DNA from: Mycolicibacterium thermoresistibile
Lineage (GTDB): Bacteria > Actinomycetota > Actinomycetes > Mycobacteriales > Mycobacteriaceae
Length of the DNA: 64,000 nt
Assembly (NCBI RefSeq): GCF_900187065.1
Contig: NZ_LT906483.1
Coordinates: 2,790,001-2,854,000 of the forward strand
Direction of reading: 5' to 3'
Shown: positions 52,551 through 61,318 of the stretch, piece after piece
Layout: each line of letters opens with the position of its first letter
How positions within the stretch are numbered: position 1 is the stretch's first letter
The notes under the pieces: generated by a model
The model's input: only the letters and a program-made list of their open reading frames with translations
The model's database searches: none
What the model was told of the DNA's origin: nothing
Position numbers and translations under genes: made by a program

Positions 52551-53269
52551 TGACCGAACCGACCCGCATCACCGCTCCGGTGCGACTCGACGACCTGATC
52601 AACGCGATCACCACGGTGCACAGCGAACCGCTGGAACAACTGGCCACCGCGGTGCTGACCGCCGAGGCGCTCGGCGACCTCGCCGACCACCTCATCGGGC
52701 ATTTCGTCGATCAGGCCCGCCGATCCGGGGCCTCCTGGACCGACATCGGCCGCAGCATGGGCGTCAGCAAGCAGGCCGCCAAGAAGCGGTTCGTCCCCAA
52801 GACCGGCACCGCCCCGCTGGACCCCCACGACGGCTTCAACCGATTCACCCCGCGGGCGCGCAACGTCGTCGTCGGCGCCCAGAATCGCGCCCACGACGCC
52901 GGCAATCCCGAGATCGGCCCGGAGCACCTGCTGCTCGGCATGCTCGATGACGCCGACGCCCTCGCGGTCCGGCTGATCGACGCCCAGGGCGTCGATCCGG
53001 TGAGCCTGCGGGGCGCGATCCGGCTGCCGGACCGCAGCGCCGACGTCCCGAAGCTGATCCCGTTCAACGCGGCGGCCCGCAAGGTTCTGGAGCTCACCGT
53101 GCGGGAGGCACTTCGGTTGGGGCACAACTACGTCGGCACCGAACACATCCTGCTGGCACTGCTCGAACACGAGGACGGGGAGGGTCCGTTGCACACCGCC
53201 GGCATCACCAAGGACCGCACCGAGAGGGACCTGGTGCGCATCCTCGATTCGCTGACACCGAAGCGCTGA
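52550..53269 (+). CDS. clpC2: ClpC2-type protein with HTH and Clp N-terminal domain
   Basis: 239 residues, matching M. tuberculosis Rv2667 ClpC2. Residues about 20-85 form a helical region with an HTH-like segment (SWTDIGRSMGVSKQAAKKRF). Residues 95-235 are a double Clp N-terminal repeat (RFTPRARNVVVGAQNRAHDA, IGPEHLLLGMLDDADALAVRL, YVGTEHILLALLEHEDGEG), the domain that binds phospho-arginine and the antibiotic cyclomarin in ClpC1. No ATPase domain is present. ClpC2 is thought to buffer ClpC1 against such ligands and, with its HTH, to repress itself; the two upstream palindromes fit that. Confidence 0.9.
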   Translation: MTEPTRITAPVRLDDLINAITTVHSEPLEQLATAVLTAEALGDLADHLIGHFVDQARRSGASWTDIGRSMGVSKQAAKKRFVPKTGTAPLDPHDGFNRFTPRARNVVVGAQNRAHDAGNPEIGPEHLLLGMLDDADALAVRLIDAQGVDPVSLRGAIRLPDRSADVPKLIPFNAAARKVLELTVREALRLGHNYVGTEHILLALLEHEDGEGPLHTAGITKDRTERDLVRILDSLTPKR

Positions 53270-53284
53270 CGCCGATCGCAACTC

Positions 53285-53308
53285 ACATATTCCTTGACGG
53301 GAATATGT
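53285..53308. promoter_or_regulatory. ArsR operator candidate with promoter
   Basis: ACATATTCC (53285-53293) / GGAATATGT (53300-53308). The centre contains TTGACG (53294-53299), a -35, with TAGGTT (53317-53322) 17 bases later as a -10. A repressor here would block the promoter of the ArsR-SRPBCC operon. Confidence 0.7.
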
Positions 53309-53330
53309 CGAGGCGGTTAGGTTGACATGC

Positions 53331-53675
53331 GTGCAGGCGACGATCTTCGGGGCGCTCGGCGAGCCGAGCCGGCTGCGGATCGTCGAACTGCTGCGGGCCG
53401 GGCCACACTCGGTGGGCGAGATCGCCGAGGCGCTCGGTATCCGTCAGCCGCAGGTCAGCAAACACCTTCGGGTACTGGCTGATTCGGGCATCGTCACCGG
53501 CGAGGCCCGGGCTCGGCAGCGGATCTACCGCCTCGAAGCCGCGCCGTTCGAGCAGATCGGCCGCTGGGCCGAATCGTTCGAGCAGGTGTGGGAAGCCCGC
53601 CTGGACAGCCTGGGCGAGTTCCTCGAATCGATCACACCCGAAGGGACTGCTGATGACGTCGACCCGGACCGCTGA
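53331..53675 (+). CDS. ArsR-family transcriptional regulator
   Basis: 114 residues from GTG 53331. The winged helix appears as GALGEPSRLRIVELLRAGPH (opening) and EALGIRQPQVSKHLRVLADS (recognition helix). No CxC metal motif, so it belongs to the non-metal ArsR group usually paired with SRPBCC proteins, as here. The predicted -10 places transcription start within a base or two of GTG 53331, so the mRNA is probably leaderless. It should repress its operon from the palindrome at 53285-53308. Confidence 0.87.
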   Translation: MQATIFGALGEPSRLRIVELLRAGPHSVGEIAEALGIRQPQVSKHLRVLADSGIVTGEARARQRIYRLEAAPFEQIGRWAESFEQVWEARLDSLGEFLESITPEGTADDVDPDR

Positions 53676-53693
53676 CCGAGCAGGGAGCGCAAC

Positions 53694-54191
53694 ATGATCC
53701 TGCAGATGTTCAAGAAGACCAAGGTGCTCAACCTGGAACGCTCCTACCGGGCGCCGATCGACACCGTATGGCGGGCATGGACAGAACCCGACATGCTGCG
53801 GCAGTGGTGGGGCCCGGAGAAGACCTTCGTCCCCGAATGCGACGTCGACCTGCGGGTCGGCGGCGCCCTCCACATCGTGATGGAAGCCGGCCCGGAGATG
53901 GGCAAGTACCAGGGCACCCGGTGGCCGATGTCGGGCACCTTCACCCACATCGAGCGGCCCACCCGGCTCACCTACGACGCGCGGTCCTGGACCGAGGGTG
54001 AGGAGGAGGGAACCACGATCCACCACACCAACGACATCACCCTCACCGGAAACGACGGATCCACCACGGTGCGAATGCACATCACCATCAGCAGGATCGG
54101 GCCGAAGGCCAAAATGGCGGCGTTCGGCATGAAGTGGGGCTACAAGGCGCAACTCGGCAAGCTGGAGAAGCTGCTGTCCGACCAAGCCTGA
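53694..54191 (+). CDS. SRPBCC/AHSA1-family protein
   Basis: 165 residues with the START/AHSA1 helix-grip fold: RSYRAPIDTVWRAWTEPDML and QWWGPEKTF at the N-terminus are the family signature, ending in MKWGYKAQLGKLEKLLSDQ. These bind a small hydrophobic ligand. It follows the ArsR gene by 18 bases in the same operon and is probably the ligand-linked effector of that regulator; the ligand is unknown. Confidence 0.87.
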   Translation: MILQMFKKTKVLNLERSYRAPIDTVWRAWTEPDMLRQWWGPEKTFVPECDVDLRVGGALHIVMEAGPEMGKYQGTRWPMSGTFTHIERPTRLTYDARSWTEGEEEGTTIHHTNDITLTGNDGSTTVRMHITISRIGPKAKMAAFGMKWGYKAQLGKLEKLLSDQA

Positions 54192-54253
54192 CGCGGCGCG
54201 GTGACCGGGCCGACGGGGTGTGTCATCATGCCAGACACACACAAGGAGGGCGG

Positions 54254-54754
54254 ATGACGCGGATACGGCGGTGGTTGGTGGCACTGATCGCGGGCCTGAC
54301 GGTGCTCGGCGGTGTGGTGGCCGGCCCGGCCACCGCGGCCGACAGTCCGATCGGGCGCATCGGCGACACCCTGCGCGTCGAATACGAGGGGCTCGTCGTC
54401 GACGTCACCGTGCACCGGGTGCTGCCGTCGCCGGTCCCGCCCGGCTTCGGCTACCCGCCCCGCCCGCCGCGGCACGAGGTGTGGCGCGCCGACGTCACCG
54501 TGCACCCGATCCGGGTGCCGATGGCACACCTGCTGTCGACGGTGTTCTCCTTCCGCGGCATCACCCCGACCGGTGACGCGTACGAGCCGCGCAACACCGA
54601 CGCACCCGACGACCTGCGTCTGGCGCTGCTGAACGCACCGGCCGGATCCACGGTCAGTGGCGGGGTCTGGTGGGACTGCTACCGCGACCTGGTCAGCAAT
54701 GTGGTGCTGATCGACCGGACGACGGGATTCCATCTGGCGCAATGGAATCTGTGA
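54254..54754 (+). CDS. Exported protein (Rv2668-type), unknown function
   Basis: 166 residues. Signal peptide of about 28 residues (LVALIAGLTVLGGVVAGPAT, cut after TAA or AADS). Mature part is beta-rich with a Pro-rich turn (SPVPPGFGYPPRPPRHEVW) and ends LIDRTTGFHLAQWNL. AAGGAGG lies four bases before ATG 54254. Conserved in mycobacteria next to clpC2 and the GNAT gene; no enzyme motif seen. Confidence 0.8.
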   Translation: MTRIRRWLVALIAGLTVLGGVVAGPATAADSPIGRIGDTLRVEYEGLVVDVTVHRVLPSPVPPGFGYPPRPPRHEVWRADVTVHPIRVPMAHLLSTVFSFRGITPTGDAYEPRNTDAPDDLRLALLNAPAGSTVSGGVWWDCYRDLVSNVVLIDRTTGFHLAQWNL

Positions 54755-54764
54755 CGGGAGAGCC

Positions 54765-55292
54765 GTGACGGTCCAGCCGGCCGGTGCGGCCGACGCCGCC
54801 GAACTCGCCGAGGTGGCCCGGCGCACCTTCCCGCTGGCGTGTCCGCCCGCGGTGAGCCCACAGAACATCGAGGCGTTCATCACCGAGAACCTCTCCGAGC
54901 AGCGGTTCGCCGAATACCTGGACGACCCGGACCGGGTGGTGCTGGCCGCCCGCGACGATGCGGGCGCCGTCATCGGCTACGCCATGTTGATCCGTGGCCG
55001 GCCCGACGACCCGCAGGCGCGGCGCGCGGTGCCGGAGCAGCCGGCGGTGGAGCTGTCCAAGCTGTACGTGCTGCCCGAACACCACGGCCGCGGCGCGGCC
55101 GGCGCGTTGATGACGACGGCGCTGGCCTGGGCCGCCGAACTGGGCGCCACCTGCCTGTGGCTGGGCGTCAACCAGCACAACCACCGCGCCCGGCGCTTCT
55201 ACACCAGACACGGGTTCACCGTCGCCGGCACCCGCACGTTCCGGCTCGGCGACCAGGTCGAGAACGACTACGTGATGATCCGCCCGTTGTGA
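54765..55292 (+). CDS. GNAT-family N-acetyltransferase
   Basis: 175 residues. The acetyl-CoA-binding motif is LSKLYVLPEHHGRGAAGALM near residues 97-116, with the following WLGVNQHNHRARRFYTRHGF typical of GNAT motif B. The acceptor is unknown. GTG 54765 starts ten bases after the exported-protein stop. Its end overlaps the converging ZapE-like gene by 25 bases. Confidence 0.88.
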   Translation: MTVQPAGAADAAELAEVARRTFPLACPPAVSPQNIEAFITENLSEQRFAEYLDDPDRVVLAARDDAGAVIGYAMLIRGRPDDPQARRAVPEQPAVELSKLYVLPEHHGRGAAGALMTTALAWAAELGATCLWLGVNQHNHRARRFYTRHGFTVAGTRTFRLGDQVENDYVMIRPL

Positions 55293-56305
55293 CCGGCGGC
55301 GGTCAGCGCCAACAGCCGCGACATCGCCCGCAGATATTTCTTGCGGAATCCGCCGGCGAGCATCTCGTCGCTGAAGATGGTGTCCAGCTTGGCCCCTGAC
55401 GCCACCACCGGAATGCCGGCGTCGTAGAGCCGGTCGGTCAGCGACACCAGCCGCAGCGCCACATTCTGATCGTCGAGCGGCCGCACCCCGGTGAGGAACA
55501 CCGCCCGCACCCCTTCGATCAACGTGAGATAGCGCGACGGATGCATGCTCGCCAGATGCGCGCACAGCTCGTCGAAGTCGTCGAGCGTCGCGCCGGGCAC
55601 CTCGGCCGCCCGCGCGGCCACCTCCGCATCGCTGAGCGGCTCCGGCGCCGGCGGCAGACCACGGTGCCGGTAGTCCGGGCCCTCGATCCGAATGGTGGTG
55701 AAAATACTTGCCAGCGTGTTGATCTCACGCAGGAAGTCCTGCGCGGCGAAGCGGCCCTCCCCCAGCTGCTCGGGCAGCGTGTTCGACGTCGCCGCGATCG
55801 ACACACCCCGCTCCACCAGCGCCGACAACAGCCTCGAGATCAACGTGGTGTTCCCGGGATCGTCGAGTTCGAACTCGTCGATGCACACCAGCACGTAGTC
55901 GGCCAGCAGATCGATGCACTCGGTGAACCCGAACACCCCGGCCAGCTGCGTCAGCTCACCGAACGTCGCGAAGGCCTTCGGCGCGGGCACCGTGTAGTAC
56001 ATCGACGCCAGCAGGTGGGTCTTGCCGACCCCGAACCCGCCGTCGAGGTACAGCCCCACCCCAGGCAGCACCGTGCGCTTGCCGAACAGCCGCTTCTTGC
56101 CGGCCCGCCGGGTGACGGCCTGCTCGCAGAACTCCCGGCACGCCCGCACCGCGGCGGCCTGCGACGGCTCGGCCGGATCGGGCCGGTAGGAGTCGAAGCT
56201 GACGTCGGCGAAGGTGGGCGGTGGCACCAGCTGAGCGATCAGCCGTTCCGGCGTGACACTGGGGTGGCGATCCACCAGCTGCGAAACACCACTCGACCCG
56301 GGCAT
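55268..56305 (-). CDS. ZapE/AFG1-family AAA ATPase
   Basis: 345 residues from ATG 56305. Walker A is DGGFGVGKTHLLA, Walker B VLVCIDEFELDDPGN. The AFG1 family signature continues with TSNTLPEQLGEGRFAAQDFL and REI. ZapE in E. coli acts on FtsZ under oxygen limitation and AFG1 in mitochondria; the mycobacterial role (Rv2670c) is undefined. It diverges from the RibD-like gene with a short gap. Confidence 0.92.
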   Translation of the reverse strand: MPGSSGVSQLVDRHPSVTPERLIAQLVPPPTFADVSFDSYRPDPAEPSQAAAVRACREFCEQAVTRRAGKKRLFGKRTVLPGVGLYLDGGFGVGKTHLLASMYYTVPAPKAFATFGELTQLAGVFGFTECIDLLADYVLVCIDEFELDDPGNTTLISRLLSALVERGVSIAATSNTLPEQLGEGRFAAQDFLREINTLASIFTTIRIEGPDYRHRGLPPAPEPLSDAEVAARAAEVPGATLDDFDELCAHLASMHPSRYLTLIEGVRAVFLTGVRPLDDQNVALRLVSLTDRLYDAGIPVVASGAKLDTIFSDEMLAGGFRKKYLRAMSRLLALTAAGHNGRIIT

Positions 56306-56340
56306 AGCTCGCAGCGTAGCGACGTGCTCCAATTCACTTC

Positions 56341-57150
56341 ATGCCCGATACCGCTGCTGCGACAGAGCTCACAGCGTTGGGGCCGGTCGGCGCCGCCCTC
56401 AGCGTCGCCGACGCGGACCGGCTGACCGCGTTCTACAGCTACCCCGAGAGCTACCCCGACACCGCTCCCGGCGACCCACGCGGCTGCTGGGTGCGGGCCA
56501 ACATGATCACCAGCCTCGACGGCACCGCCACCGCCGACGGCCGCTCCGGCGGGCTGGGCGGGGCCGGCGACCGGGCGCTGTTCGCGCTGCTGCGGGCCGC
56601 CGCCGACGTCATCCTGGTCGGCGCGGCCACCGTGCGCACCGAGAACTACTCCGGCGCGCAGCCCACCGCGGCGCAGCGGCAGGCCCGCACCAGCCGCGGG
56701 CAGGCCGAGGTGCCGCCGATCGCCGTCGTCACCCGCTCCGGCGACCTCGACCCCGGGTCCCGGCTGTTCACCCGCACCACGGTTCCCCCACTGATCTTCA
56801 CCGCCGCGTCCGGCGCCGCCACCGTGCGGCGGCGGCTCGGCTCGGCCGCCGAGGTGCTCGACGCCTCCGGCGCGAATCCGGACAGCGTCGATCCCGCCGT
56901 CGTGCTGCGCATCCTGTCCGAGCGGGGTCTGTGGCGGGTGCTCGCCGAGGGCGGGCCGACACTGCTGAGCCAGATGCTCGCCGCCGGACTGCTCGACGAA
57001 CTGTGCCTGACCGTGGCCCCGGTCCTGGTGGGCGGGACGGGGCCGCGCATCGTCGACGGCCCCCACCGGGTCCACCAGCGGATGCGGCGCACCCATGTGC
57101 TCGCCGACGACGACGGCTATCTGTACACCCGCTACGTCAAGGGGGACTGA
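56341..57150 (+). CDS. RibD C-terminal-type reductase (Rv2671-like)
   Basis: 269-residue NADPH-dependent pyrimidine reductase (dihydrofolate-reductase fold). Motifs: MITSLDGTATADGRSGGLG near residue 60 and GAATVRTENYSGA near 100; the catalytic-side EGGPTLLSQMLAAGLLDELC is near 203. No deaminase domain is fused. The M. tuberculosis counterpart (Rv2671, RibD) can substitute for dihydrofolate reductase and gives resistance to p-aminosalicylic acid when overexpressed. ATG 56341. Confidence 0.88.
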   Translation: MPDTAAATELTALGPVGAALSVADADRLTAFYSYPESYPDTAPGDPRGCWVRANMITSLDGTATADGRSGGLGGAGDRALFALLRAAADVILVGAATVRTENYSGAQPTAAQRQARTSRGQAEVPPIAVVTRSGDLDPGSRLFTRTTVPPLIFTAASGAATVRRRLGSAAEVLDASGANPDSVDPAVVLRILSERGLWRVLAEGGPTLLSQMLAAGLLDELCLTVAPVLVGGTGPRIVDGPHRVHQRMRRTHVLADDDGYLYTRYVKGD

Positions 57151-57175
57151 CCGGACGGTCGCTACTGTGGTGACC

Positions 57176-58747
57176 ATGCGTCGGCCCCGTCAGCTCACGC
57201 GGATACTCGGTGTGTCCGCGGTCGCCCTCTCGACCGTGGTCGCCGGATGCGCCCCCGGTCTGGCCGCCAACCCGCGCTACGCCACCGACTCCGGCGCCGC
57301 GCCGCAGGGCGAACCGCCACCGCCGCAGAACGAATCGGGTCCGCCGCCGATCGAGGCCCCGAAGAACGACCTGTCTTGGCGGGAGTGCACCACCCGGGTG
57401 TTCGGCGATGCCGCCGTCCCACCCGTGCCCGGGGTGCGGCTGGAGTGCGCCACCTACGACGCCGACCTGGACCCGATCAAGGGGGCGACCGGGATGGTGA
57501 CCATCGGCGCGGTCAAGGCCAGCACCGATCAGACCCCACCCGACGCCGGCCCGCTGGTGCTGACCACCGGATCGGATCTGCCGTCGTCGACACAGCTGCC
57601 GGTGTGGTTGGCCCGCTCCGGCACCGACGTGCTCGACAAACACCCCATCGTGGCCGTCGACCGGCGCGGCATGGGCATGTCCGGCGCCCTGGACTGCCGC
57701 GACGTGTTCGACCGCCAGGAGATGATCGACCAGGCCCAGTTCCAGGCCGGTGACGACACGGTCGCCAACCTCAACGCGGTCACCGTCCGCGCCACCACCG
57801 ACTGCACCGACATCATCGCGCCGGGCGACTCGGCCTACGACAACGCCCGCGCCGCCGAGGATCTCGAACGGCTGCGCAGCACCTGGGACGTGCCCGGGCT
57901 GGCGCTGCTGGGGGTCGGCAACGGTGCACAGGTGGCGCTGGCCTACGCCGGCTCACATCCGAACAAGGTGGCCCGGCTGGTGCTGGACTCACCGCTGCCG
58001 CTGGCGATCGGCGCCGAGGCCGCCGCCCAGCAGCGCATCGCCGGCCAGCAGGCGGCGCTGGACGCGTTCGCCGCCCAGTGTGTGGCCACCGACTGCCCGC
58101 TGGGACCGGACCCCAAGGCCGTCGTCGACTCCCTGCTCAACGACGCCCGGGCCGGCCGCGGGCCCGGCGGCGCGTCGGTGGCCGCGCTCACCACCGCCAT
58201 CACCACCGCGCTGGCCTATCCGCGCGGTGACCGCATCGCCGCCGCCAACAACCTGGCCTCCGCACTGGCGGCGGCCCGCGACGGCGACAGCGGCCCGATC
58301 ACCGACCTGATCCGGGAGGCCGAGGCGCTGCGCGACACCGACGGGCAGTTCGTCAACCGGTGCAGCGATGCGCTCAACCGGCCCACCCCCAACCGGGTGC
58401 GCGAACTGGTGGTGGCGTGGGGCCGGGAGTATCCGCAGTTCGGCGCGGTCGGCGCGCTCGATCTGGTGGAATGCCTGCCCTGGCCGAGCGGGGAGGCCCC
58501 GGCCGACCCGCAGGGCCTGGAGATCCCGATGCTGCTGCTCGGCGGGCAGAACGATCCGATCGTCGGCGGCGACGGGGTGGCCGCCGTCGCCGCCACCGCG
58601 ATCAACGCCGGCACCAACAGCCGGCGGGTGATCTGGCAGGGCATCGGCCACGGCGCGAGCATCTACTCCCCGTGCGCATTACGTCCGGTGGTCGACTACC
58701 TGGAATCCGGACAGCTGCCGGCGACCGACACCTACTGTCCGGCCTGA
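57176..58747 (+). CDS. Lipoprotein with alpha/beta-hydrolase (TAP-like) fold, nucleophile replaced
   Basis: 523 residues (Rv2672-type). Signal sequence with lipobox VVAGC (Cys25), then a Pro-rich linker. The fold matches secreted tripeptidyl-aminopeptidase-like hydrolases: the HPIVAVDRRGMGMSGALDC segment near 156 and the final GQNDPI and GIGHGAS with candidate Asp and His. At the nucleophile elbow the family G-Y-S-Y-G is G-V-G-N-G (246-250), so Ser becomes Gly. If the alignment is right the protein is catalytically dead or uses another residue. ATG 57176; GTG 57170 also possible. Confidence 0.8.
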   Translation: MRRPRQLTRILGVSAVALSTVVAGCAPGLAANPRYATDSGAAPQGEPPPPQNESGPPPIEAPKNDLSWRECTTRVFGDAAVPPVPGVRLECATYDADLDPIKGATGMVTIGAVKASTDQTPPDAGPLVLTTGSDLPSSTQLPVWLARSGTDVLDKHPIVAVDRRGMGMSGALDCRDVFDRQEMIDQAQFQAGDDTVANLNAVTVRATTDCTDIIAPGDSAYDNARAAEDLERLRSTWDVPGLALLGVGNGAQVALAYAGSHPNKVARLVLDSPLPLAIGAEAAAQQRIAGQQAALDAFAAQCVATDCPLGPDPKAVVDSLLNDARAGRGPGGASVAALTTAITTALAYPRGDRIAAANNLASALAAARDGDSGPITDLIREAEALRDTDGQFVNRCSDALNRPTPNRVRELVVAWGREYPQFGAVGALDLVECLPWPSGEAPADPQGLEIPMLLLGGQNDPIVGGDGVAAVAATAINAGTNSRRVIWQGIGHGASIYSPCALRPVVDYLESGQLPATDTYCPA

Positions 58748-58768
58748 CGAAAGATCTGCGGCCGCACG

Positions 58769-60094
58769 GTGTACGGTGCGCTCGTGGCGATGACAGATGC
58801 ATTGCGCGCAGGGTTGCTCAACGCGTTCCGGCCGCGAACTTCCCCCCCGAGCGCGGCCACCGTGCTGCGGTCGGTGCTGTGGCCGATCGCGATCATGGCG
58901 GTCATCCACCGCAGCTGGGTGCTGAGCACCAACCGGTCGATCACCGACGACTTCACCCCGGTGTACAACGCCGCGGTCGCGTTCCTTCGCGGGCAGCCGG
59001 TGTACACCGCCAACTTCAACCACGTCGACCCGCACTTCCTGTATCCGCCCGGCGGCACCCTGCTGATGGCGCCGTTCGGTTACCTCACCCCCGACGTGTC
59101 GCGCGGCTGGTTCATCTTCTTCAACACCGTCGCCATCGTGCTGGCCGCCTATTTCCTGCTGCGGCTGTTCAACTTCACCCTCGCCTCGGTGGCCGCACCC
59201 GCGCTGCTGCTGGCGATGTTCTGCACCGAGACGGTCACCAACACGCTGGTGTTCACCAACATCAACGGCATCCTGCTGCTGTTGGAGGTGCTGTTCCTGC
59301 GCTGGCTGCTCGACGGGGAGAAACGCCACGAGTGGCTGGCCGGGGTGTCCATCGGGTTGACCCTGGTGGTCAAACCGCTGCTGGCGCCGCTACTGCTGTT
59401 GCCGGTGCTCAACCGGCAGTGGCGGGCCCTGGTGACCGCGTTCGCGGTGCCGCTGGCGTTCAACGCCGCCGCCTGGCCGCTGGTCGCCGACCCGATGAAC
59501 TTCGTCACCCGCACGGTGCCCTACATCCTGAGCACCCGCGACTACTTCAACAGCTCCATCCTCGGCAACGGCGTCTACTACGGCCTGCCGACATGGCTGA
59601 TCATCCTGCTGCGCATCGGATTCGGTCTGCTGGCGGTGGTGGCGCTGGTGCTGCTGTACCGCTACTACCGCACCCGCGACCCACTGCTGTGGATGACCAC
59701 CTCCGCCGGGGTGCTGCTGATCGCGTCCTGGCTGGTGCTGTCGCTGGGCCAGGGCTACTACTCGATGATGCTGTTCCCGTTCCTGATGACGGTGGTGCTG
59801 CCGAACTCGGTGATCCGCAACTGGGTGGCCTGGCTGGCGGTGTACGGGTTCATGACGATGGACCGCTGGCTGATCGTGCGGCCGGTCGAGATGCTGACCA
59901 CCGGCAGGTTCCTGGAGTACATGAAGATCACCTACGGCTGGTCGCTGATGCTGATCGTGGTGACGACGGTGCTGTACTTCCGGTACCTCGACGCCAAGGC
60001 CGACGGCCGACTCGACGAGGGCATCGACCCGCCCTGGCTCCAGAAGTCGAAGGCCGAACCGGTGCCCGCCACGACTTCTGCATCAGGGTCGTGA
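58769..60094 (+). CDS. aftC: Arabinofuranosyltransferase AftC
   Basis: GT-C-fold membrane enzyme that adds alpha-1,3 arabinose branches from decaprenylphosphoryl-arabinose to arabinogalactan and lipoarabinomannan. 441 residues with about ten membrane helices. The start MYGALV and catalytic-loop region ITDDFTPVYNAAVAF with acidic pair, plus DPHFLYPPGGTLLMAPFGYL, match AftC (Rv2673) closely. GTG 58769. The soluble C-terminal tail reads RYLDAKADGRLDEGIDPPWL. It follows the lipoprotein in the same direction. Confidence 0.94.
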   Translation: MYGALVAMTDALRAGLLNAFRPRTSPPSAATVLRSVLWPIAIMAVIHRSWVLSTNRSITDDFTPVYNAAVAFLRGQPVYTANFNHVDPHFLYPPGGTLLMAPFGYLTPDVSRGWFIFFNTVAIVLAAYFLLRLFNFTLASVAAPALLLAMFCTETVTNTLVFTNINGILLLLEVLFLRWLLDGEKRHEWLAGVSIGLTLVVKPLLAPLLLLPVLNRQWRALVTAFAVPLAFNAAAWPLVADPMNFVTRTVPYILSTRDYFNSSILGNGVYYGLPTWLIILLRIGFGLLAVVALVLLYRYYRTRDPLLWMTTSAGVLLIASWLVLSLGQGYYSMMLFPFLMTVVLPNSVIRNWVAWLAVYGFMTMDRWLIVRPVEMLTTGRFLEYMKITYGWSLMLIVVTTVLYFRYLDAKADGRLDEGIDPPWLQKSKAEPVPATTSASGS

Positions 60095-60177
60095 TCTGCC
60101 GCTCGGCCACAGCCCTGGTGCGGAACTGGCCGGGCCGGCAGGTGTCGCGCCGGACCACGAGTCGCTAGCGTGGAGTC

Positions 60178-60594
60178 ATGACCATTCCGGAGCCGAAGGT
60201 TCAGCTGTCCGACGACGAGTGGCGTGAGCGCCTCACCCCCGAGGAGTACTACGTGCTGCGCCAAGCCGGCACCGAACGGCCCTTCACCGGCGAGTACACC
60301 GACACCAAGACCGAGGGTGTGTACACCTGCCGGGCGTGCGGGGCCGAGTTGTTCCGCAGCGCCGAGAAATTCGAATCGCACTGCGGCTGGCCGTCGTTCT
60401 TCGACCCGGCCAGCTCCGACGCGGTGATCACCCGACCCGACGACTCACTGGGCATGCGGCGCACCGAGGTGCTGTGCGCCAGCTGCCACAGCCATCTGGG
60501 ACACGTCTTCGAGGGTGAGGGATACCCGACCCCGACCGATCTGCGCTACTGCATCAACTCGATCTCGCTGCGGCTGGTGCCGGCCGCCGACTGA
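60178..60594 (+). CDS. msrB: Peptide-methionine (R)-S-oxide reductase MsrB
   Basis: 138 residues. Zinc ligands are two CxxC motifs: CRACG near 52 and CASCHSHLG near 101. The catalytic Cys is in the RYCINSISLRL motif near 121, and GWPSFFDPAS is the usual substrate loop. Repairs methionine-R-sulfoxide in proteins. It stands alone between aftC and the haem genes. Confidence 0.95.
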   Translation: MTIPEPKVQLSDDEWRERLTPEEYYVLRQAGTERPFTGEYTDTKTEGVYTCRACGAELFRSAEKFESHCGWPSFFDPASSDAVITRPDDSLGMRRTEVLCASCHSHLGHVFEGEGYPTPTDLRYCINSISLRLVPAAD

Positions 60595-60595
60595 C

Positions 60596-60625
60596 AGCTT
60601 GAGTCAGGGCAGCTTGAGTCAGGGC
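60596..60625. repeat. 15-base tandem repeat at the hemQ end
   Basis: Two perfect copies of AGCTTGAGTCAGGGC (60596-60610 and 60611-60625). On the minus strand every copy carries an in-frame TGA, so hemQ has two successive stops. Confidence 0.85.
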
Positions 60626-61314
60626 AGCTTGGCGACGAGCTGTTCCACACTGACCCGCGGGCCGGTGAAGAACGGCGTCTCCTCACGCACGTGCCGGCGC
60701 GCCTCGGTGGCACGCAGATCCCGCATCAGATCGACGATGCGGTGCAGTTCCGGCGCCTCGAACGCCAGCAGCCACTCGTAGTCGCCGAGCGCGAACGCCG
60801 GCACCGTGTTGGCCCGGACGTCCTTGTAGCCGCGGGCGGCCATGCCGTGCTCGGCGAGCATCTGCCGGCGCTCCTCATCGGGCAGCAGATACCAGTCGTA
60901 GGACCGCACGAACGGGTACACGCAGACGTAGTTGCCGGGCTCCTCACCGGCCAGGAACGCCGGGATGTGGCTCTTGTTGAACTCGGCCGGCCGGTGCAGC
61001 GCGACGCTGCTCCACACCGGGTCGCTGATCTTGCCCAGCGTGGTGGTACGGCGGAAGTCCGAATAGGTGGACTGCAGCGCCTCGACGGTGTCGGCGTGCG
61101 TCCAGATCATGAAGTCGGCGTCGGCCCGCATCCCGGCCACGTCGTAGAGGCCGCGCACCACGACACCCTTGTCCTCCTGCTGTTTGAGGAAGGTCGCGGT
61201 CTCGTCGATGACGGCGTCCCGCTCCTCCCCCAACGCGCCGGGTTCCACGGCGAACACCGAGAACATCAGATAGCGGATCGTCGCGTTGAGGGCGTCGTAG
61301 TCGAGCTTGGCCAT
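60619..61314 (-). CDS. hemQ: Coproheme decarboxylase HemQ (chlorite-dismutase family)
   Basis: 231-residue HemQ of the coproporphyrin-dependent haem pathway, decarboxylating coproheme to haem b. Matches Rv2676c. Features: the [13 protein letters not shown] segment near 91-103 and the [20 protein letters not shown] block with the Arg/Tyr region used in catalysis. Start ATG 61314 lies four bases past the stop of hemY, with hemE upstream, giving a hemE-hemY-hemQ unit. Ends in the tandem repeat described at 60596-60625. Confidence 0.9.
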   Translation of the reverse strand: MAKLDYDALNATIRYLMFSVFAVEPGALGEERDAVIDETATFLKQQEDKGVVVRGLYDVAGMRADADFMIWTHADTVEALQSTYSDFRRTTTLGKISDPVWSSVALHRPAEFNKSHIPAFLAGEEPGNYVCVYPFVRSYDWYLLPDEERRQMLAEHGMAARGYKDVRANTVPAFALGDYEWLLAFEAPELHRIVDLMRDLRATEARRHVREETPFFTGPRVSVEQLVAKLP

Positions 61315-61318
61315 GCCT

